Assembly (NCBI RefSeq): GCF_030732065.1
Contig: NZ_JAVBHX010000002.1
Span: 62,001 to 126,000, forward strand
Direction of reading: 5' to 3'
Length of the DNA: 64,000 bases
Source of the DNA: Oceanimonas aquatica
GTDB lineage: Bacteria > Pseudomonadota > Gammaproteobacteria > Enterobacterales > Aeromonadaceae
The translations under genes were made by a program, and so were the position numbers. Under the pieces are notes generated by a model, which was not told the DNA's origin, did not search any database, and was given only the letters and a program-made list of their open reading frames with translations. Below, one piece after another: positions 18,592 through 28,422 of this stretch (within the stretch, counting starts at the first letter, position 1; each line of letters begins with the position of its first letter).

Positions 18592-20700
18592 TCAGTAATA
18601 ACTCTCCCCCCGCTCGGCCATTTGCCGCAATGGCTCGCAGGGGGTGAAGCGTTCGCCGTATTTGCGGGCGTACTCTTCCATTTTGGCGACGATGTTTTCA
18701 ATGCCCTGCTGATGCATGTAATGAAAGGGGCCACCGGTAAAGGGCGGAAAACCGATGCCAAATACGGCGCCAATGTCACCGTCCCGGCTTGATGCCACCA
18801 CGCCTTCATTCAGGGCCAGCGCCGCTTCGTTGAACATCAGGAGCACACAGCGCTCGGCCATGTCCTGAGCCGGCAGCCGGGCCTGGGGGACAATGCCCAG
18901 CAAACGATACATGGCGGGATCGGCGGGTTTGCCCTTTTTATTAAAGGCGTAAAAGCCCCGGCCATTTTTCTTGCCCAGACGCTTGTCATCGAGCAGCTTG
19001 TTAAAGGCGGCCGGCGCCTTAAAGCGGCTGCCCAGCTCCCGCTCCAGCACCGGGGCGATTTTGGCGGCCACGTCGATGCCCACTTCATCCAGCAGGGTAA
19101 TGGGCCCCACCGGAAAGCCGTAATCCACCAGCGCCCGGTCAATGGCTTCAACGGGTTCGCCTTCCAGCAGCAATCGGGCTGCCTCGTTGATGTAGGGCGC
19201 CAGAATACGGTTAACGTAAAAGCCGGCACTGTCTTTGACCACTATGGGGGTTTTGCCCTGAGCCCGGGCCAGTTTCAGTGCCGTGGCCACCGTGGATGGG
19301 CTGGTGCCGGCGTGGGGAATGATTTCGGCCAGGGGCATTTTTTCCACCGGGCTGAAATAGTGCAACCCCACCACCCGTTCCGGGTGTGTGGCCCCTTCCG
19401 CAATTCGGTGAATGGGCAATGACGAGGTATTGCTGGCAAACAGGGTGTGCTCGGGGCAATGGCGTTGCACCTCCCTTACCATACGCCGCTTGATATCCAG
19501 ATCTTCAAACACCGCTTCCACCACCACATCGGCCCGCTCAAAGCCGCGGTAGTCCAGGGTGCCGGTGAGCCGTGCCAGCTGCTGGTTCATCTCGGCACGG
19601 CCAAAATGCTTTTTTTTGACCTTGTCGTTCAGCAAGCGGTGTGCCGTGGCCATGGCCTGATTAATGCCGTCATGCTTAATGTCCTTGATGCGCACCGGCA
19701 GGCCAGCTTTGGTGGCGGTCACAAAGGCAATGCCGCCGCCCATCAGGCCGCCTCCCAGCACGCCCACCCGCGTTACCGGGCCGGGCTCGGCGCCCTGATA
19801 ATGCGTTTCCTTTTTCATCTCGGTGGTAGCAAAAAACAGGTGTCGCAGGGCCGCCGACTCCGGCGTCATCACCAGCTCGCCAAAGGCGGCCGCTTCGGCC
19901 TTTAATCCTTCGGCAATGCCTTGCTGGTAACCGGTGCGCACTACCTCCAACAGCCGCTCCGGCGCCGGGTAGTTACCCCGGGTTTTGCGGCAAAGGGTGC
20001 TCAGGGCCTTGTCAAACACCAGCTTGCGCCCCAAGGGGTTGCCTTCCAGCATAAGGGATTTTAAATCCCTCGCGCCGGGGCTGGCCGGCTTGCCCTGTTT
20101 CGCCAGGGCCATGGCGGTGTTGAGCAAAATACACTGCGGCACCATGTCGTTCACCAGCCCGGCCTTCAGCGCCTGTTTGGGGCGCAGCTGTTTGCCGGTG
20201 AGCATTATGTCGAGTGCGAGCACCAGCCCCACTTGATGAGGCAGCCGCTGGGTACCGCCGGAACCGGGGATCAGCCCCAGTTGCACCTCGGGCAGGCCCA
20301 GCCGAGTAATGTCGTCGTCGCTGCACACCCGGCCATGGCAGGCCAGCGCCAGCTCCAGCCCACCGCCCAGGCAGGGGCCGTGAATGGCGGCAATCAGCGG
20401 CAGTTCAAGCTGCTCGAGTTCACTGAACAATTCCTGCCCGGCCCGGGACAGGGCCTTGGCCTGCTCAGCGGTCTGACAGTCATCCAGCATGTGCACATCG
20501 GCGCCGGCAATAAAGGAGTCGGGTTTGCCGGAGCACAACACCAGACCGGTGATGGCAGGGTTGGCGTGGACCTCTGCCAGCAGGGTGCGCAGCTCGCCGG
20601 CAACGCTCTCGCGCAAGGTATTCATGCGTTCACCGGGCACGTCCATGGTAATAATGCCAATGCCGTCGTCGATGCGCAGACTAAAGATGTGTTCACTCAT
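18592..20700 (-). CDS. fadJ: Fatty acid oxidation complex alpha subunit FadJ
   Basis: A 702-residue bifunctional protein. The N-terminal crotonase domain (enoyl-CoA hydratase; [33 protein letters not shown]) is followed by an L-3-hydroxyacyl-CoA dehydrogenase domain ([16 protein letters not shown] nucleotide fold, [11 protein letters not shown]). Length and pairing with a FadI-type thiolase point to FadJ rather than FadB, which is paired with FadA. The start overlaps the fadI stop (ATGA). Confidence 0.95.
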   Translation of the reverse strand: MSEHIFSLRIDDGIGIITMDVPGERMNTLRESVAGELRTLLAEVHANPAITGLVLCSGKPDSFIAGADVHMLDDCQTAEQAKALSRAGQELFSELEQLELPLIAAIHGPCLGGGLELALACHGRVCSDDDITRLGLPEVQLGLIPGSGGTQRLPHQVGLVLALDIMLTGKQLRPKQALKAGLVNDMVPQCILLNTAMALAKQGKPASPGARDLKSLMLEGNPLGRKLVFDKALSTLCRKTRGNYPAPERLLEVVRTGYQQGIAEGLKAEAAAFGELVMTPESAALRHLFFATTEMKKETHYQGAEPGPVTRVGVLGGGLMGGGIAFVTATKAGLPVRIKDIKHDGINQAMATAHRLLNDKVKKKHFGRAEMNQQLARLTGTLDYRGFERADVVVEAVFEDLDIKRRMVREVQRHCPEHTLFASNTSSLPIHRIAEGATHPERVVGLHYFSPVEKMPLAEIIPHAGTSPSTVATALKLARAQGKTPIVVKDSAGFYVNRILAPYINEAARLLLEGEPVEAIDRALVDYGFPVGPITLLDEVGIDVAAKIAPVLERELGSRFKAPAAFNKLLDDKRLGKKNGRGFYAFNKKGKPADPAMYRLLGIVPQARLPAQDMAERCVLLMFNEAALALNEGVVASSRDGDIGAVFGIGFPPFTGGPFHYMHQQGIENIVAKMEEYARKYGERFTPCEPLRQMAERGESYY

Positions 20701-22010
20701 TGGGCTGCCTCCAGGACCATGGCCACGCCCAGGCCGCCGGCGGCGCAGGCGGTGGTAAGGGCCAGACCGCCTCCCCGGCGGTTCAGCTCGTTCAGGGTTT
20801 GGGTGATCATGCGCGCACCGGTAGCCGCAAAGGGATGGCCATAGGCCAACGAGCCGCCCAGCACGTTGAATTTGGTCATGTCCACACTGCCGATGGGCCC
20901 ACCTTGCCTCAGCTCGTTGTCGGCAAAGGCGCGGCTTTCAAAGCACTGCAGATTGGCCAGGGCCTGGGCGGCAAAGGCTTCGTGCATGTCGATGAGATCC
21001 ATATCGGCCAGGGTGCAGCCGGCCTGAGCCAGTGCCTTGGGCGTGGCATAACTCGGCCCCAGCAGCATGTTGTGGCGCACCTCAATGGCGGCGTAGGCAT
21101 GGCTTCGCAAATAGCCCAGGGGCTTTAAGCCCAGGTCCCTGGCCCGGCTTTCGGTCATCAACAGCACGGCGGCGGCGCCGTCGGTCAGCGCCGTGCTGTT
21201 GCCGGCGGTCACGGTGCCATGGCGCTTGTCGAACACCGGCTTCAGCCGTTGATAGTTACTCAGACAGGAGTCGGCGCGAAGGGTGTTGTCATGCTCAACG
21301 GGTGCTTTGAACGGCGGCACATAGGCGGTCATCACCTCGTCATTCAGCCAGCCCTGCTGCCAGGCGCTGGCGGCAAGCGTATGGGAGCGATGGGCAAATT
21401 CATCCTGCGCCTGGCGGGAAATGCCAAAGCTCTTGGCCATCTGCTCGGCGGTCTGGCCCATGGTCAGGCCGGTAGAGTATTCCGCAATGGCCGGCGGCAC
21501 CGGCGCCAGATCCTTCAATTTAAGCCTTCGCATGATGGCCAGCTTTTGTTTCCAGCTTTTGGCCTTGCTCAGCGCCAGCAGGGCATCGGCCAGGGCGCGG
21601 GAGACACCGATGGGCAACACCGACGCCGAATCGGCGCCGCCGGCCAGGCCCACCTCCACTCGGCCCGCCAGCATGGACTCCGCCAGGCTGGAGACCGCCT
21701 GAAAACTGGTGGCACAGGCCCGGGTCACGCTGTAGGCATCGGTACTCACCGGCAACTCGGTGCCCAGCACTATCTCGCGAGCAATATTGGGGGCACTGGG
21801 CATCTGAATCACCTGGCCAAACACCAGTTGCTCAATCTCGCTGGCCGACACCGGGGTTCGGGCCAGCAGCTCGGCCACCACCATGCGACCGAGATCCAGC
21901 GCCGGTATGCCGTTAAAGGCACTGGCCTGGCGGACAAAGGGCGTACGCAGCCCGGTCACGATGGCAATGCGATCTCCCCGAGGAGTGACAAGAGGGGACG
22001 TCGACGACAT
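20697..22010 (-). CDS. fadI: Acetyl-CoA acyltransferase FadI (3-ketoacyl-CoA thiolase)
   Basis: 437 residues, the size of FadI (FadA is about 390). It performs thiolytic cleavage in beta-oxidation and forms a complex with Fad[12 protein letters not shown] contains the acyl-accepting Cys, [11 protein letters not shown] and [14 protein letters not shown] the C-terminal active-site His and Cys. ATG 22010 follows AGGAGC; the longer upstream frame has no homology. Its promoter region carries FadR-like and PsrA-like sites. Confidence 0.96.
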   Translation of the reverse strand: MSSTSPLVTPRGDRIAIVTGLRTPFVRQASAFNGIPALDLGRMVVAELLARTPVSASEIEQLVFGQVIQMPSAPNIAREIVLGTELPVSTDAYSVTRACATSFQAVSSLAESMLAGRVEVGLAGGADSASVLPIGVSRALADALLALSKAKSWKQKLAIMRRLKLKDLAPVPPAIAEYSTGLTMGQTAEQMAKSFGISRQAQDEFAHRSHTLAASAWQQGWLNDEVMTAYVPPFKAPVEHDNTLRADSCLSNYQRLKPVFDKRHGTVTAGNSTALTDGAAAVLLMTESRARDLGLKPLGYLRSHAYAAIEVRHNMLLGPSYATPKALAQAGCTLADMDLIDMHEAFAAQALANLQCFESRAFADNELRQGGPIGSVDMTKFNVLGGSLAYGHPFAATGARMITQTLNELNRRGGGLALTTACAAGGLGVAMVLEAAQ

Positions 22011-22030
22011 AAACGCTCCTTGTTGCGACA

Positions 22031-22043
22031 GAGGTCTGACCTC
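22031..22043. promoter_or_regulatory. FadR-like operator of fadIJ
   Basis: GAGGTC-T-GACCTC, a perfect 13-bp palindrome with the FadR core GGTCNGACC. It lies just downstream of the predicted -10, where a bound repressor would block transcription. The flanks differ from the classical TGGTCNGACCA. Confidence 0.55.
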
Positions 22044-22048
22044 ACTGC

Positions 22049-22076
22049 ATAGTAGCAATGGCAAAACCGGTTTCAA
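22049..22076 (-). promoter_or_regulatory. fadIJ promoter with PsrA-like palindrome
   Basis: On the minus strand TTGAAA (22076-22071), 16 bases, TACTAT (22054-22049). The palindrome GAAAC-CG-GTTTT at 22074-22063 overlaps the -35 and spacer and resembles PsrA half-sites (GAAAC/GTTTC). Confidence 0.5.
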
Positions 22077-22178
22077 ACAGGTTCCTGCGCCTTTGCCAGT
22101 CAAAGACCATGCACGCCATGGTCGCACCGGGCGTGAACAGTGGTTAGACTGAAAGCAGGCTCCCACACGGGGTAAGTG

Positions 22179-22748
22179 ATGATTTCCATATTTAAGCGAA
22201 AGCAACAGGGGCAGCACTCGGTCTCTAAAGACATGATGATAAAACAAAAGCGTTACGAGGCTCTGGTGTATGCATTGCATGGCGATTTGTTCCGCTATGC
22301 CTTCTGGCTGTGCCATGACCGGCAAGTGGCTGAAGATCTGGTGCAGGAAACCTTTCTGCGGGCCTGGAAGGCGCTCGACAGCCTGAAGGAAGAAAAGGCC
22401 GCCAAGGCCTGGCTTATCACCATATTGCGTCGGGAAAATGCCCGCCGGTTTGAGCGCAAGCAGTTCGATCTGGTCGACATTGAAACCACGGCGGTGCCGG
22501 ACCGTAAAACCCCGGGCCTTGAACAGGACATGGAAAACGAGTGGCTGCGCCGACATATTGCCGAGCTCGCCCCCGAATATCGTGAGCCGCTGTTGCTACA
22601 GGTAATAGGCGGCTTTAGTGGAGAAGATATTGCCGGAATACTGGATTTGAACAAGAACACAGTGATGACCCGCCTCTTTCGTGCCCGCAACCAGCTGAGA
22701 GAGGCCATTGAGCAAGACAAAACAGCAAGAGGTCGAAGCAATGGATGA
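22179..22748 (+). CDS. ECF-type sigma-70 family RNA polymerase sigma factor
   Basis: 189 residues. Sigma region 2 ([26 protein letters not shown]) and region 4 ([23 protein letters not shown] followed by an HTH with [17 protein letters not shown]) are present; regions 1 and 3 are absent, as in group 4 sigma factors. The next gene overlaps its stop by eight bases and encodes a membrane-anchored partner, probably its regulator. An alternative start is the MMIKQKR methionine at 22234. It diverges from fadI across 168 bp. The signal it answers is unknown. Confidence 0.9.
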   Translation: MISIFKRKQQGQHSVSKDMMIKQKRYEALVYALHGDLFRYAFWLCHDRQVAEDLVQETFLRAWKALDSLKEEKAAKAWLITILRRENARRFERKQFDLVDIETTAVPDRKTPGLEQDMENEWLRRHIAELAPEYREPLLLQVIGGFSGEDIAGILDLNKNTVMTRLFRARNQLREAIEQDKTARGRSNG

Positions 22749-23469
22749 TCTGGAATTCCGCCGCAGGGCCTACGCGGATCCCGATGACAAAAGCCCCGAG
22801 TTTTTAGCCGCTTCTTCCGCCAACCCCGGAAACCGACAGTTTCTGGATGACATGAAAGCGTTTAACCGCAAGCTCTCCCGTGCCCTGGAAGAGCCGGTTC
22901 CCACGGCCCTGCCCGACAAACTGATGCTGTCACACCTGATGCGCCAGCCCGATAACCGCACGCTCCCCGGCTGGCGACATCTGGCCGTGGCCGCGTCGGT
23001 GGCCTTTGCCCTGGGCTTTGCCACCCGCTTTGTGACCTTCTCACCCCAGGCCGTGGCCGAGCCACCCTCGGTGGCCCAGGTGGCCATGCATCATGTGCTG
23101 CGGGAAATGCCCTTCACTCACTACATTGACGAAGAAGTCAGTCTGGACACGGTGAACGCCAAACTGCGCCCCTATGGCACCCAACTGCACGACATGGCAG
23201 ATGTGGGCAGAGTGTATTACGCCAATCACTGCATGTTTGGGGGCGGTCCCGCCGCTCACTTGGTGATCCAGGGGGAGCACGACAGAGTGCATGTGTTCCT
23301 GGTGCCCATGGAGCGTGCCCTGCAACTGCAAGACAGCTTCAGTGAAGACAATCTGCACGGTGAAGTCATGCCCATGAGCTATAACCGCCTGGTGGTGGTA
23401 AGTAATCGGGGCGAAAACATTCACCGCATTGCCGAAAAGGTCAAGGCGTCTCTGGAGCGGTCGATTTAA
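22741..23469 (+). CDS. DUF3379 single-pass membrane protein, putative anti-sigma factor
   Basis: 242 residues. A cytoplasmic N-terminal region (about 1-78) rich in charged residues, one hydrophobic helix (about 80-100, LAVAASVAFALGFATRF) and a periplasmic C-terminal domain with a single Cys (NHCMFGGG). It resembles DUF3379 proteins encoded next to ECF sigma factors in Vibrio and Shewanella, and the topology matches a transmembrane anti-sigma factor. Overlap with the sigma gene implies coupled translation. The anti-sigma role is inferred from position and topology. Confidence 0.8.
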   Translation: MDDLEFRRRAYADPDDKSPEFLAASSANPGNRQFLDDMKAFNRKLSRALEEPVPTALPDKLMLSHLMRQPDNRTLPGWRHLAVAASVAFALGFATRFVTFSPQAVAEPPSVAQVAMHHVLREMPFTHYIDEEVSLDTVNAKLRPYGTQLHDMADVGRVYYANHCMFGGGPAAHLVIQGEHDRVHVFLVPMERALQLQDSFSEDNLHGEVMPMSYNRLVVVSNRGENIHRIAEKVKASLERSI

Positions 23470-23783
23470 TTGGGTAGTATCTCGCTCCCACGCTCAGGCA
23501 TAGGCAGGAATTCAGCTTCAGCTGGAACACTCGGTGACTCCGGGCTCGACCCGGAGTCTTATTGCATAAAGCACCATTCTCACGAAACCCACTGCTGTAT
23601 GCAGGCAAGATTCCGGCTCAAGGCCGGAATGACGGTTGCTGGTTTCGCCGTTCTTCACAATTTTCAACGCTCGTTCCGTTCGGCACCATACTACTATAAG
23701 AGTTGAGCCCGCTTTTGGTGTACCATTCGGGCCCTTGCTTACACGGACGCCATCAATGCTGTTTGCAACAACAGGAACGCGCT
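23470..23783. other. Intergenic region between the DUF3379 gene and putP
   Basis: A 314-bp stretch without a supported gene. It holds a two-hairpin palindromic repeat (23533-23634) and then about 150 bp that must contain the putP promoter; no convincing -35/-10 pair stands out. Confidence 0.6.
23533..23634. repeat. Palindromic intergenic repeat, copy 3 (two hairpins)
   Basis: GACTCCGGG-ctcga-CCCGGAGTC (23536-23558) and ATTCCGGC-tcaag-GCCGGAAT (23610-23630), 51 bp apart. Same architecture as copy 1 with the hairpin order reversed; it ends in ATGACGG. Confidence 0.85.
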
Positions 23784-25247
23784 ATGACCATTGAACTCCC
23801 TATTCTTATTACCTTTGTCGGCTACCTGGTGCTGACCATGCTGATCGGCGTGGTAGCCTATAAGGCCACCAGCTCGCTGAGTGATTATATTCTGGGCGGC
23901 CGCCGCCTGGGACCGGGCGTGGCAGCTCTCAGTGTGGGCGCCTCGGACATGAGTGGCTGGCTGCTGCTGGGTCTGCCCGGCGCCGTTTATCTCCATGGTC
24001 TTAATCAGGCCTGGATTGGCATTGGCCTGGTGATTGGTGCCTGGCTCAACTGGCTGTTTGTGGCCAAGCGGCTGCGGGTGTATACCGAGCAGGCCAACGA
24101 CTCCCTCACCCTGCCCGACTTTCTGGAAAACCGGCTGGATGACAAAAGCGGCCTTATTCGCGTGATCTCGGCCCTGACCATACTGGTGTTTTTCGTGTTC
24201 TACACCTCATCGGGCCTGGTGGGCGGCGCCATTTTGTTTGAAAAGGTCTTTGGCCTGCCCTACCTCACCGCCCTGTTTGTGGGCGGCGCGGTGATCGTGG
24301 CCTACACCTTTATGGGTGGTTTTCTGGCGGTGTCCTGGACCGACTTTTTCCAGGGCATTCTGATGCTGCTGGCGCTAGTGATCATGCCCTGGGCGGTAAT
24401 GAACGAACTTGGCGGCATAGAGCAGACCATGGCTACCCTGGACGGCATGGGCGAGCACAAGCTCGATCTGTTCCACGAGTTCTCGCTGCTGAGCGGTCTC
24501 AGCCTGATGGCCTGGGGCCTGGGTTATTTCGGTCAGCCCCATATTCTGGCGCGCTTCATGGCCATTGATTCACCCCGCTCGGTGCCGCTGTCGCGACGCA
24601 TTGCCATGAGCTGGATGATTTTGTCGCTGATCGGCGCCCTGGGTGTGGGCCTGGCCGGTGCCGTGTATTTCACCAGTACGCCGCTGGAAAACCCGGAAAC
24701 CGTGTTTCTGGCCCTGGCCAACGCCGTGTTCAACCCCTGGGTGGCCGGCTTCCTGATTGCCGCTATCATGTCGGCCATCATGAGTACTATCGACTCCCAG
24801 CTGCTGGTGTGCTCTTCGGCCCTGACCGAAGACTTTTACAAACGCTGGCTGCGTCCCAAGGCCAGCGACTACGAGCTGGTGTGGGTCGGTCGCTTTGCGG
24901 TGCTGGCGGTGGCCATTCTTGCCCTGATTATCGCCATGGATCCGCAAACCACGGTGCTGGGGCTGGTGAGCTACGCCTGGGCCGGCTTTGGCGCCGCCTT
25001 TGGTCCGGTGATCATTCTGTCGGTGTTCTGGCCCCGTCTCACCCGCAATGGCACCCTGGCCGGTATTATTCTGGGAGCACTGACCGTTATCGGCTGGAAG
25101 CAACTAGAAGGTGGCCTGTTCGACCTTTACGAAATTGTACCCGGCTTTGTGGTGTGTGGCCTGGCCTGCATTCTGGTCAGCCGCGCCGACAAGGAGCCAT
25201 CCAAAAACGTCATGCTGGGTTTCCGGCGGATGGAATCCGACCTTTAA
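23784..25247 (+). CDS. putP: Sodium/proline symporter PutP
   Basis: 487 residues with about 13 membrane helices, of the solute:sodium symporter family. GVGLAGAVYF, SVGASDMSGWLLLGLPGAVY and the late IMSAIMSTIDSQLLVCSSALTEDFY (Na+-site helix 8) are PutP-like. It imports proline with Na+, for use as a nutrient or osmoprotectant. ATG 23784 follows AGGA; residues of the frame upstream are not hydrophobic and lack homology. No putA is adjacent. Confidence 0.93.
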   Translation: MTIELPILITFVGYLVLTMLIGVVAYKATSSLSDYILGGRRLGPGVAALSVGASDMSGWLLLGLPGAVYLHGLNQAWIGIGLVIGAWLNWLFVAKRLRVYTEQANDSLTLPDFLENRLDDKSGLIRVISALTILVFFVFYTSSGLVGGAILFEKVFGLPYLTALFVGGAVIVAYTFMGGFLAVSWTDFFQGILMLLALVIMPWAVMNELGGIEQTMATLDGMGEHKLDLFHEFSLLSGLSLMAWGLGYFGQPHILARFMAIDSPRSVPLSRRIAMSWMILSLIGALGVGLAGAVYFTSTPLENPETVFLALANAVFNPWVAGFLIAAIMSAIMSTIDSQLLVCSSALTEDFYKRWLRPKASDYELVWVGRFAVLAVAILALIIAMDPQTTVLGLVSYAWAGFGAAFGPVIILSVFWPRLTRNGTLAGIILGALTVIGWKQLEGGLFDLYEIVPGFVVCGLACILVSRADKEPSKNVMLGFRRMESDL

Positions 25248-25265
25248 GGTCTGATTTTTCTCACC

Positions 25266-25291
25266 AAAGAGGCCGCAAGGCCTCTTTTTTT
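25266..25291 (+). terminator. Terminator of putP
   Basis: AAAGAGGCC-gcaa-GGCCTCTTT followed by a T run, 19 bp after the putP stop. Confidence 0.9.
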
Positions 25292-25518
25292 ATAAACGCC
25301 TGTTTTACTTTTTATGACTTATTTCTACTCTGGCCACAGAACAGATCTGTTTGAACACACCAATCATGTCCGTGTTGTGGCAAATGCCGTTCAATTTTCC
25401 TCACATGGCGTTGCCTGGCTAATAAGCGGCGAATCAGCCACCGGCTGTAAACGCCCCTGTCTGCTGTTTATAAAAGCGCCATATGACGCTTTTCTTGTCT
25501 GATGTCTCGGTGTGGAAC

Positions 25519-25548
25519 TTGGTCTGGTCCAATGGCTTCCTGTATATT
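25519..25548 (+). promoter_or_regulatory. Putative promoter of the EAL-HDOD gene
   Basis: TTGGTC (25519-25524), 18 bases, TATATT (25543-25548), about 30 bases before the start codon. Confidence 0.4.
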
Positions 25549-25577
25549 ACGACGTTCGGTTTTATTGTGGTGTTTTC

Positions 25578-26804
25578 ATGGACAATTACAGTTTTGTCGC
25601 GCGCCAGGCCATCCTCGATGTGAATGGCAACCCGCTGGGCTATGAACTGCTGTTTCGGCTTGGCCTTGAAAATCGTTTTCCTGATATTTGCGCCGAGCAG
25701 GCCACCCGTCGGCTGATTGCCGAGCAATTTCTCAGCGAGAAAATCGATGATCTGGTCGGCTCTGCCATGTGCTTTGTCAATTTTCCCGAGACCTTGCTGG
25801 AAGAAGGCCTGGTGGAAGGACTGAAACAGCACAACATGGTGATTGAAATCCTCGAAGACGCCAAACCCACCGAGGGTTTGCTGAGCCGGGTCAAACAGCT
25901 CAGTGCCATGGGCATCAAAGTGGCGCTGGATGATCATGTTCCCGGAGACGACTGGAGCGAGTTCCTGCCCTACCTCGATTTTATCAAGCTGGATCTGCGT
26001 CAGTTGCCGCTGGAACAATGCCGTCACCTGATTGAAGCATATTCCCATCTTGACGAACTGCGTTTTATCGCGGAAAAAGTGGAAACCCGGGAAGAATTTG
26101 AAGCGGCCCGACAGGCCGGTTTTCATTATTTTCAGGGTTATTACTTTCAGCAGCCCCAGGTTATCAAGCGTCGCCTGCTGACAACGGACGAAGCCACCGC
26201 CTTTGAATTGCTGGCCGCCGTCAGCGAACAAAACATCGACTACGATCGCCTGACCGAACTGTTCAGCCGGGATCTGCCGCTTACCTACAATTTGCTTCGC
26301 TACGTCAACAGTCTGCACCTGGGCTACAAAAGCCGCAGCATCGACAAGCTGCGCAATGCCATCGTTTACCTGGGCCAGGAGCAGCTCAAGCGGTTTACCG
26401 CCATGGTGATGACCGCCTACATCAGTAAAAAGAAAAACCGCGAGCTGTATCGCCTGTCCATTGTGCGCGCCCGCTGGTGCGAGCTGCTGGCCGGCCACAT
26501 CAACGAGGACATGGCCGACGACGCCTTTATGTGCGGCCTGTTTTCCCTGCTGGATGTACTGCTGGAGCAACCTCAGGCCGACATTCTGCCTCAGTTGCCG
26601 GTCTCGGACGCGGTGCGCCAGGCACTGGAAAGCGGCAAGGGCCAGCTGGGCTTTTTGCTGGCCATGGTGCGCGAGCATGAGCAGGCCGACTGGGCCCGGC
26701 TGCAAAAGCGGCTCGACTTTATGGGCATGCAGCCCGAGATCAATGCCCAGTGCTACGAAGAGGCCGTGCGCTGGAGCAACAAAATCGACGCGCCACACAC
26801 CTGA
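25578..26804 (+). CDS. EAL-HDOD (YuxH-type) signalling protein
   Basis: 408 residues. The N-terminal half is an EAL c-di-GMP phosphodiesterase fold with variant motifs: YELLFR in place of EAL, FVNF, EILED, ALDDH, IKLDLR, AEKVE and FQGYYF. The metal and catalytic acids (E, N, E, DD, K, E, Q) appear to be kept, although the DDFG loop has become DDHVPGDD. The C-terminal half is an HDOD domain (AFELLAAVSEQ, LLRYVNS, AIVYLGQEQLKRF). Such proteins can hydrolyse or only bind c-di-GMP. The ribosome site is weak. It is a single-gene unit with a bidirectional terminator behind it. Confidence 0.88.
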   Translation: MDNYSFVARQAILDVNGNPLGYELLFRLGLENRFPDICAEQATRRLIAEQFLSEKIDDLVGSAMCFVNFPETLLEEGLVEGLKQHNMVIEILEDAKPTEGLLSRVKQLSAMGIKVALDDHVPGDDWSEFLPYLDFIKLDLRQLPLEQCRHLIEAYSHLDELRFIAEKVETREEFEAARQAGFHYFQGYYFQQPQVIKRRLLTTDEATAFELLAAVSEQNIDYDRLTELFSRDLPLTYNLLRYVNSLHLGYKSRSIDKLRNAIVYLGQEQLKRFTAMVMTAYISKKKNRELYRLSIVRARWCELLAGHINEDMADDAFMCGLFSLLDVLLEQPQADILPQLPVSDAVRQALESGKGQLGFLLAMVREHEQADWARLQKRLDFMGMQPEINAQCYEEAVRWSNKIDAPHT

Positions 26805-26822
26805 CCGGGCACCACGCAAACT

Positions 26823-26853
26823 CAAAGGGGCCGCTCAATGAGCGGCCCCTTTG
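26823..26853. terminator. Bidirectional terminator between the EAL-HDOD and nhaC-like genes
   Basis: CAAAGGGGCCGCTC-aat-GAGCGGCCCCTTTG, a perfect 14-bp stem between two convergent genes. Confidence 0.88.
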
Positions 26854-26871
26854 TATTGTACCGGCTGATGA

Positions 26872-28422
26872 TCAGCGCCGCCGCAACGCCCAGAACCCCA
26901 GCACCAGAGCAAAGGCCACGGCCGCCGCCAGAAAGCCCGCCAGCAGGCTGGCAGTCACGCCCAGGGCCAGAAAACCGGCAATGCTCACCAGTGCCATCGA
27001 CAGCGCATAGGGCAGCTGGGTCATGACATGATCGATGTGATGACAGGACGCCCCGGTGGAAGAAAGAATAGTGGTGTCGGAGATCGGCGAGCAATGGTCA
27101 CCAAAGACGGCACCGGCCATCACGGCCGCCATGCCGGGCAACAGCATCTGGGCGTCGATGGCCATGGTCATGTCGGCCGCAATGGGCAGCATCACGCCAA
27201 AGGTACCCCAACTGGTGCCGGTGGCAAAGGCCATGATCCCCGCCAGCACGAACAGAATGGTCGGCAGCAGATAAAGCGGCAGGTTCTGCTGCACCAGCGA
27301 AGCCAGGTACTTGCCGGTTTCCAGCTCGCTGATAAGGCCGGCAATGGTCCAGGCAAACAACAAAATGTAAATGGCCGGCAGCATGCCCTTGAGGCCCACC
27401 TTGAGGGTGTGCAGCCAGTCGCGGCCAGAGGTACGCTCACGCACCAGCGCCATGGCACAGATCACCAGCCCCGCCAGGCCACCGGCGACCAGGGCCCGAC
27501 CCACATTGGTATTTTCCAGTGCACCCAGCAGGCTGAACGCCTGCCCCGCGTCACTCAGGGCCCGAGCGCCGGTCCATAACAGGCCGGCCACGGTCACCAG
27601 GGTCAGGCCACCAATGGCAAGGATCAGATCCGACATGCGGCCGCCGGAGACCTCATGATCATGCACGCCGGGCGGCGTGCCCCTGGCTTTATCGAACAAC
27701 TCGCCGTTCAGCGCCTGCATCTCGTGATGCCGCATCGGCCCCAGATCCCACTTTCCCCGAATAACCAGCACCACCATCAGCAGGGTAAAAATGGCATAGA
27801 AATTCATGGCGCCCATGGCCATAAAGGCCGCCAGCGGACTTTGACCGGTCAGCCCATAGCTGGCCAGAATGCCGCCCACCAGCGCAATAATATAGGCGCC
27901 CCAGGAAGACACCGGCATCAATACACAAATGGGCGCGGCGGTAGAGTCGAGCAAATAAGCCAGCTTGGCGCGGGAAATGCCAAAACGGTCGGTTACCGGC
28001 CGGCAAATGGTACCCACCGATAGACTGTGGAAATAATCATCAATAAAAAACACAAACACCAGCAGGCCAGTCATGGCTTTGGCCTGACGGCGGCTTTTAA
28101 TGCGCGCCTGGGCCCATTCGGCAAAGGCATGAGTGGCACCGGCCCGGCTCAGCATACTGATAATGCAGCCGAGCAGTAACAGGAACAGTAATATATTGAC
28201 GTTCCATTCGTTCAGCTCACCATCACTCCAGAACAGGGAAGCAACCTTGTTCAGCACATGGGAACCCGTTGCCAACGGATTGAATTGCTGTACCAGCAAC
28301 GCGGCCAGCACAATTCCCAGCCCCAGCGATAACAGCACACGACGGGTAATAATGGCCAGCACAATGGCCAGCACGGGAGGTAACAAGGACCAGATACTTT
28401 GAATAAACGGATGAGCTTCCAT
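26872..28422 (-). CDS. NhaC-family Na+/H+ antiporter
   Basis: 516 residues with about 12 membrane helices. FVFFIDDYFHSLSVG carries a charged pair inside a helix, and DSTAAPICVLMPVSSWGAY and GTSWGTFGVMLPIAADM are typical of the NhaC/YqkI superfamily. GDHCSPISDTTILSSTGA is the signature near the C-terminus. Expected role: Na+ export and pH homeostasis, or exchange of an organic acid, since the family is broad. The start at MEAHPF follows AGGT; the frame upstream is non-coding. Confidence 0.88.
   Translation of the reverse strand: MEAHPFIQSIWSLLPPVLAIVLAIITRRVLLSLGLGIVLAALLVQQFNPLATGSHVLNKVASLFWSDGELNEWNVNILLFLLLLGCIISMLSRAGATHAFAEWAQARIKSRRQAKAMTGLLVFVFFIDDYFHSLSVGTICRPVTDRFGISRAKLAYLLDSTAAPICVLMPVSSWGAYIIALVGGILASYGLTGQSPLAAFMAMGAMNFYAIFTLLMVVLVIRGKWDLGPMRHHEMQALNGELFDKARGTPPGVHDHEVSGGRMSDLILAIGGLTLVTVAGLLWTGARALSDAGQAFSLLGALENTNVGRALVAGGLAGLVICAMALVRERTSGRDWLHTLKVGLKGMLPAIYILLFAWTIAGLISELETGKYLASLVQQNLPLYLLPTILFVLAGIMAFATGTSWGTFGVMLPIAADMTMAIDAQMLLPGMAAVMAGAVFGDHCSPISDTTILSSTGASCHHIDHVMTQLPYALSMALVSIAGFLALGVTASLLAGFLAAAVAFALVLGFWALRRR

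Larger units (their letters stand above)
25248..25577. other. Intergenic region between putP and the EAL-HDOD gene
   Basis: 330 bp containing the putP terminator and a promoter-like pair near its right end. The central part is relatively A+T-rich; short open frames in it lack ribosome sites and resemblance to known proteins. Confidence 0.6.

Noticed and set aside
25314-25502. 62-codon open frame between putP and the EAL-HDOD gene
   Set aside because: No ribosome site, no resemblance to a protein family, and it lies in a region with promoter character.
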